Assembly (NCBI GenBank): GCA_002162795.1
Contig: MAAY01000038.1
Coordinates: forward strand, 2,652 to 38,349
Length of the DNA: 35,698 nt
Origin: Rhodobacterales bacterium 56_14_T64
GTDB taxonomy: Bacteria; Pseudomonadota; Alphaproteobacteria; Rhodobacterales; Rhodobacteraceae
Direction: 5' to 3'
How positions within the stretch are numbered: position 1 is the stretch's first letter; the number at the start of each line of letters is the position of its first letter. The position numbers and the translations under genes were made by a program. The notes beneath the pieces were generated by a model that saw only the letters and a program-made list of their open reading frames with translations, was not told the origin of the DNA and did no database searches. This document shows, one piece after another, positions 32,391 through 35,698 of the stretch.

Positions 32391-33269
32391 ATGAAGATCG
32401 CCACCGCCGCTTATCCGCTCGACTGGCTTGATAGTTGGGCTCAATACGAAGATAAAATAGCCACTTGGGTTGCTGATGCCGCGAGCCAGGGAGCGGACTT
32501 GCTGGTGTTTCCCGAATATGCTGCGATGGAGCTTGCGACGCTGGACGGCGCAGCCGTAGCGGCGGATCTGGAGCGTTCTATTCATGCGGTTTCGGACCGG
32601 ATGGAGGAGGTCGCGGCGTTGCATCTGCAGCTGGCGGCTGAACATGGCGTACATATCCTTGGCGGCTCCGCGCCGGTGAACTGTGATTTGGCGAGACCGG
32701 TGAATAGAGCGGAGTTCTACACTCCAGCCGGGCTGCGCGACCATCAGGACAAGCAGATCATGACACGGTCGGAGCGTGACAATTGGAATGTTCTCTCGGG
32801 CGGACCATTGAAGCTGTTTGAAACTGCGCTAGGTAAAATCGGCGTCCTTACCTGTTATGACTCTGAGTTCCCTTTGTTAGGTCGCGCACTGCGTGATGCG
32901 GATATCGTTCTGGTGCCGTCCTGCACAGAGGCGTTGGCGGGGTATTGGCGGGTCCGTATTGGTGCAATGGCACGGGCGATGGAGAGCCAGTGCGTGACGG
33001 CCATGGCCTCGGTGGTTGGACCTGCCGAGTGGTCGGCTGCAGTGGACATGAATGTGGGAATGGGCGGTATCTTTGGGCCACCTGATTCTGGTTTCCCGGC
33101 GACAGGTGTTCTGGCTGAGGGCGAGTTGAACAAACCAGGTTGGACGATGGCCGAAGTTGACCTTGCTGACATCGCCCATGTCCGTGCTGACGGGCAGGTT
33201 TTACACCGCAGTCATTGGGGCGAGCAGGATGATCGGGTGAAATCGGTCACTATTAGCCATCTGGGGTGA
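32391..33269 (+). CDS. Nitrilase-superfamily carbon-nitrogen hydrolase
   Basis: A 292-residue cytosolic amidohydrolase of the nitrilase superfamily with its Glu-Lys-Cys triad: E42 in VFPEYAAME, K121 in HQDKQIMTRSERD and C155 in LTCYDSEFP. It hydrolyses an amide or nitrile C-N bond; the amidase type is more likely than a true nitrilase. The HQDKQIMTRSERDNW sequence resembles a subgroup of putative amidases and N-acyltransferase-like hydrolases encoded alone. ATG 32391 has AAAGG upstream. It has 130 bases of upstream sequence and 84 downstream before infA, so it is probably a single transcription unit. The substrate is unknown. Confidence 0.9.
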   Translation: MKIATAAYPLDWLDSWAQYEDKIATWVADAASQGADLLVFPEYAAMELATLDGAAVAADLERSIHAVSDRMEEVAALHLQLAAEHGVHILGGSAPVNCDLARPVNRAEFYTPAGLRDHQDKQIMTRSERDNWNVLSGGPLKLFETALGKIGVLTCYDSEFPLLGRALRDADIVLVPSCTEALAGYWRVRIGAMARAMESQCVTAMASVVGPAEWSAAVDMNVGMGGIFGPPDSGFPATGVLAEGELNKPGWTMAEVDLADIAHVRADGQVLHRSHWGEQDDRVKSVTISHLG

Positions 33270-33353
33270 TTGCACCCTTGAAAACCTGCCCAAAAGCCCT
33301 CATTTAAGCGCACGTCCCGCATATCAGCGGGAGTAACCAAAAATGGAGAGAAC

Positions 33354-33572
33354 ATGGCCAAGGAAGACACGCTCGAATTTCCCGGTGTCGTGAAGGAACT
33401 CTTGCCCAATGCGACGTTTCGGGTCGAGCTGGAAAACGGCCATGAGATCATCGCACATACGGCAGGCAAGATGCGCAAGAACCGCATCCGTGTTCTGGCT
33501 GGCGACAAGGTTCAGGTGGAAATGACACCTTACGACCTGACCAAGGGACGGATCAACTATCGCTTTAAGTAA
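33354..33572 (+). CDS. infA: Translation initiation factor IF-1
   Basis: IF-1 is a 72-residue OB-fold protein that binds the A site of the 30S subunit during initiation. Length and sequence are standard: [21 protein letters not shown], then [21 protein letters not shown], and [22 protein letters not shown] at the end. GGAGAGAAC precedes the ATG. A strong intrinsic terminator lies just after its stop, so it can be a separate unit. Confidence 0.98.
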   Translation: MAKEDTLEFPGVVKELLPNATFRVELENGHEIIAHTAGKMRKNRIRVLAGDKVQVEMTPYDLTKGRINYRFK

Positions 33573-33593
33573 GCGTGATCCTGATTGATGACC

Positions 33594-33620
33594 AAAGCCC
33601 GGCCTATCCGCCGGGCTTTT
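33594..33620 (+). terminator. Intrinsic terminator of infA
   Basis: AAAGCCCGGC (33594-33603) pairs perfectly with GCCGGGCTTT (33610-33619) around a CTATCC loop and ends in a T-run. A second small stem CCTCC/GGAGG (33652-33664) with TGTTTT follows. Confidence 0.9.
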
Positions 33621-33761
33621 GTTATTCGGCATTGCTGACGCAAGACCGAGGCCTCCGCCGGAGGTGTTTTAAACAAGAAGAAGGTTGCCTGCGCTGTGCA
33701 GTAGCTTTTGGTATGGGCTGATCCCATTGGAGCTGGTCCGAATTAGAAAAGAGGGTCAGTG

Positions 33762-34343
33762 ATGGCATTCATTCTGGGATCAGGCAGCCCACGGCGGCTG
33801 GAGCTGTTGGCGCAACTGGGAATCACTCCGGATGATGTGCGACCACCAGATATCGATGAGACCCCGCGAAAGGCCGAACTGCCACGGGGCTATTGCTGTC
33901 GCATTGCCCGTGAGAAGGTTAGGGCTGTCCAGGCCAATGATGATGATCTGGTGCTTTGTGCTGACACCACTGTCGCCTTGGGTCGGCGTATTCTGGGTAA
34001 ACCAGCAGATGTCGGTGAAGCCGCCGAATTTCTGCTCGCCCTGTCAGGGCGTCGTCATCGGGTGATCACGGCAATCGCTCTGCGACGCGGCGATAAGGTC
34101 TGGGAAAAAGACGTGGTGTCTCAGGTCCGGATGAAACGGCTGTCTGACCCAGAGTTAAACGCCTATCTTGCCGGCAATGACTGGCAGGGTAAGGCTGGTG
34201 GTTATGCCATCCAGGGCCCTGCAGGCGCGCTTATTCCCTGGATCAGTGGCTCGTTCACCGGCATTGTTGGCCTGCCATTGGCCGAAACCGCTAACCTGCT
34301 ACAGACTGCGGGCTACCCACTGCATAAGGAGGCCGCCGAATGA
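33762..34343 (+). CDS. Maf-family nucleotide pyrophosphatase
   Basis: A 193-residue Maf/HAM1-fold protein. [11 protein letters not shown] at 6-16 is the substrate-phosphate loop, D68 in [10 protein letters not shown] is the catalytic or metal Asp, and [12 protein letters not shown] near 144-155 is the conserved C-terminal motif. Maf proteins hydrolyse non-canonical or modified nucleoside triphosphates and are linked to cell division. ATG 33762 has GAGGG six bases upstream; GTG 33759 is possible. Its stop overlaps the start of RNase G (ATGA), a common alphaproteobacterial arrangement. Confidence 0.93.
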   Translation: MAFILGSGSPRRLELLAQLGITPDDVRPPDIDETPRKAELPRGYCCRIAREKVRAVQANDDDLVLCADTTVALGRRILGKPADVGEAAEFLLALSGRRHRVITAIALRRGDKVWEKDVVSQVRMKRLSDPELNAYLAGNDWQGKAGGYAIQGPAGALIPWISGSFTGIVGLPLAETANLLQTAGYPLHKEAAE

Positions 34344-35374
34344 AGGGCCGCACCATTATACTCGACCACCTGAAGGGCCGTGAAGCTGCCGCGCTGATGG
34401 TCAATGGCAAGCTGGACGACGTCCTGATCGAAAGCGATCTGCCGACGGTTGGCACCATCTACCGGGCCCGGGCCGACCGTCCGGTCAAAGGTCAGGGCGG
34501 GATGTTCCTGAGCACCCCGGATGGTCCGGCGTTTCTGCGTCAGGTCAAAGGGTTGGCTCCGGGACAGATGTTATTGGTGCAAGTCACTGGCTATGCAGAG
34601 GACGGTAAGGCGATTCCAGTCACCCAAAAGATCCTGTTCAAAAGCCGCTATGCAATTGTTACCCCTGAAGCACCCGGCCTGAACATCTCGCGGTCGATCC
34701 GTGACGAGGTTGAGCGCGACCGTCTGCTGGAAATTGCACATGAGGTCATGGGCGACAGCGAACACGGGTTGATCCTGCGATCGGCCTGCAATGGGGCTGA
34801 TACAGATGAAATTACCGAGGACATCGCCGCAATGGCTGACATGGCGGCCGCGGTCATGGCAGATGAGGGGCAAGAGCCACAGGCGCTAACTGAGGGCGAC
34901 ACGCCCCACCTGTTGGCCTGGCGGGATTGGTCCGAGGCGGCTGAAATCGAGCGCGAGGCTGGCGGATTTGAGCATCATGGGGTGCTGGAAGCTTTAGAGG
35001 TCGCTCGAGGCATTCATGAGCCACTGTCCGGAGGTGCCTTTCTGTATGTGGAGCCGACTCGGGCGTTAGTGGCCGTGGATGTGAACACCGGGTCTGACGT
35101 CTCTCTGGCGGCCGGCATCAAGGCCAATATGGCCTGTGCCAAAGTGCTACCGCGTGCTTTGCGTTTGCGGGGGCTTGGCGGCCAGATCGTACTGGATCTG
35201 GCTCCGATGCCCAAAAAGGACCGCCGCGCCTTTGAAACGGCCCTGCGTGCTGCCTTTCGTGCTGACGGCGAGGAGACACTGTTGGTGGGGTGGACGCCGC
35301 TTGGTCACTATGAATTGCAGCGTAAGCGCGGACGGGTTGCCTTGCAGGGAATTCTGAATGAGGTGCTGGCATGA
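34340..35374 (+). CDS. Ribonuclease E/G family protein (short, RNase G-like)
   Basis: A 344-residue endoribonuclease of the RNase E/G catalytic family. The DNase-I-like metal site has D247 in [12 protein letters not shown] and D286 in IVLDLAPM. The S1-like region lies near 37-110 and RNase-H-like elements fill residues 1-40 and 120-200. It is shorter than E. coli RNase G (489 residues) and lacks the Zn-link Cys pair and the C-terminal small domain. That matches a short alphaproteobacterial form often found between maf and yacG. It is probably involved in rRNA or mRNA processing. It is coupled to maf and to yacG by overlaps. Confidence 0.9.
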   Translation: MKGRTIILDHLKGREAAALMVNGKLDDVLIESDLPTVGTIYRARADRPVKGQGGMFLSTPDGPAFLRQVKGLAPGQMLLVQVTGYAEDGKAIPVTQKILFKSRYAIVTPEAPGLNISRSIRDEVERDRLLEIAHEVMGDSEHGLILRSACNGADTDEITEDIAAMADMAAAVMADEGQEPQALTEGDTPHLLAWRDWSEAAEIEREAGGFEHHGVLEALEVARGIHEPLSGGAFLYVEPTRALVAVDVNTGSDVSLAAGIKANMACAKVLPRALRLRGLGGQIVLDLAPMPKKDRRAFETALRAAFRADGEETLLVGWTPLGHYELQRKRGRVALQGILNEVLA

Positions 35375-35553
35375 GTTGTCCAATATGCGACGGTGAGACC
35401 ACCACATCCTATCGGTCATTTTGCAGCAAACGTTGCGCCGATATCGATCTCGGAAAATGGTTCAACGGAACATACGCGGTGCCCAGCCGATACTTAGAAG
35501 GTATTGAAAACGCATTAGAAAAATATGATAATGAACTGCAGGTCAAACATTAA
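35371..35553 (+). CDS. yacG: DNA gyrase inhibitor YacG (zinc-binding)
   Basis: A 60-residue zinc-ribbon protein with Cys3, Cys6, Cys18 and Cys22 (CPIC and CSKRC), then DLGKWFNGTYAVP, the family's hallmark. YacG binds GyrB and blocks DNA binding in E. coli. The start ATG overlaps the RNase G stop. The tail ENALEKYDNELQVKH is a short extension. It is the last gene of the maf operon; 81 bases with no clear terminator separate it from the tRNA. Confidence 0.94.
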   Translation: MSCPICDGETTTSYRSFCSKRCADIDLGKWFNGTYAVPSRYLEGIENALEKYDNELQVKH

Positions 35554-35634
35554 TTTTTTTCTTGGAAAAAGTCTCTGGACACGGTGGCGAACACGGCATA
35601 GAACGCCCACACCCAAGGTGATAAGCCTTCCCGT

Positions 35635-35698
35635 GCCCGGGTAGCTCAGGGGTAGAGCAGTGGATTGAAAATCCTCGTGTCGGTGGTTCGATTCCGCC
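35635..35698 (+). tRNA. tRNA-Phe (anticodon GAA), cut by window end
   Basis: The first 64 bases are present. The acceptor begins GCCCGGG, the D-arm is TAGCTCAGGGGTAGAGC, the anticodon loop TTGAAAA gives GAA, and the T-arm GGTGG, TTCGATT, CCGCC is complete to the edge. The anticodon stem GTGGA/TCCTC has one T-T mismatch, which I recall in other alphaproteobacterial tRNA-Phe genes. The 3' acceptor strand lies beyond the window. Confidence 0.95.

Noticed and set aside
1-35698. CRISPR arrays, insertion sequences, integrases or prophage genes
   Set aside because: No regularly spaced repeats and no transposase or integrase motifs in any frame that I examined.

Overview
The window looks like chromosomal DNA of a marine alphaproteobacterium of the Roseobacter group (Rhodobacterales). 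The grounds are the high-GC coding style, the tight ATGA-type gene overlaps, the alphaproteobacterial small families DUF2948 and UPF0262 close to murA, and the combination of TTT, TRAP and P450 catabolic gene sets. This placement rests on gene content and synteny recalled from memory, not on a search. Every intergenic gap is shorter than 300 bases. I saw no insertion sequence, integrase, phage gene or CRISPR array.

Region A (1-4088): a class I glutamine amidotransferase-like gene runs off the left edge on the minus strand. Divergent from it is a plus-strand operon of cytochrome P450, a glutamine-synthetase-like ligase, an adrenodoxin-type [2Fe-2S] ferredoxin and a four-helix membrane protein. 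It resembles P450/GS-like sets for secondary amines and gamma-glutamylation/deglutamylation sets for amines.

Region B (4234-19845): an IclR regulator and a class III omega-aminotransferase lie on the minus strand. Divergent from them is a long plus-strand operon: a tripartite tricarboxylate transporter (TctC, TctB, TctA), an aldehyde dehydrogenase, a UPF0261 (Tm-1-like) protein, an FAD oxidoreductase, a bifunctional enoyl-CoA hydratase/hydroxyacyl-CoA dehydrogenase, a thiolase, two acyl-CoA dehydrogenases and a hotdog thioesterase. The last block copies the order of pimeloyl-CoA (pimFBCD) beta-oxidation operons but lacks a CoA ligase. A likely logic is omega-amino acid to semialdehyde to dicarboxylate to dicarboxylyl-CoA beta-oxidation.

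Region C (19971-28770): a minus-strand operon carries a TRAP transporter (dctP, dctQ, dctM), an ABM-domain protein, a metallo-beta-lactamase-fold hydrolase, a DUF1537 kinase (OtnK type) and a class II aldolase-family decarboxylase (OtnC type). Opposite it is a plus-strand operon of an isopropylmalate-dehydrogenase-family enzyme, a Gfo/Idh/MocA oxidoreductase and a GntR/FCD regulator. Together they look like a C4 acid-sugar (tetronate) pathway ending at dihydroxyacetone phosphate. The usual front-end enzymes LtnD and OtnI are absent, apparently replaced by other dehydrogenases. GTATAC-centred sites in the shared promoter region are candidate operators.

Region D (28956-35698): housekeeping genes. 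murA with a small upstream ORF and DUF2948 are on the minus strand. tRNA-Thr(GGT), UPF0262, a low-molecular-weight phosphatase, a nitrilase-family hydrolase, infA with a clear terminator, a Maf protein, RNase G, YacG and a truncated tRNA-Phe(GAA) are on the plus strand. hisD, which I expect between DUF2948 and UPF0262 in relatives, is missing and the block is inverted around the tRNA, so the area looks rearranged.
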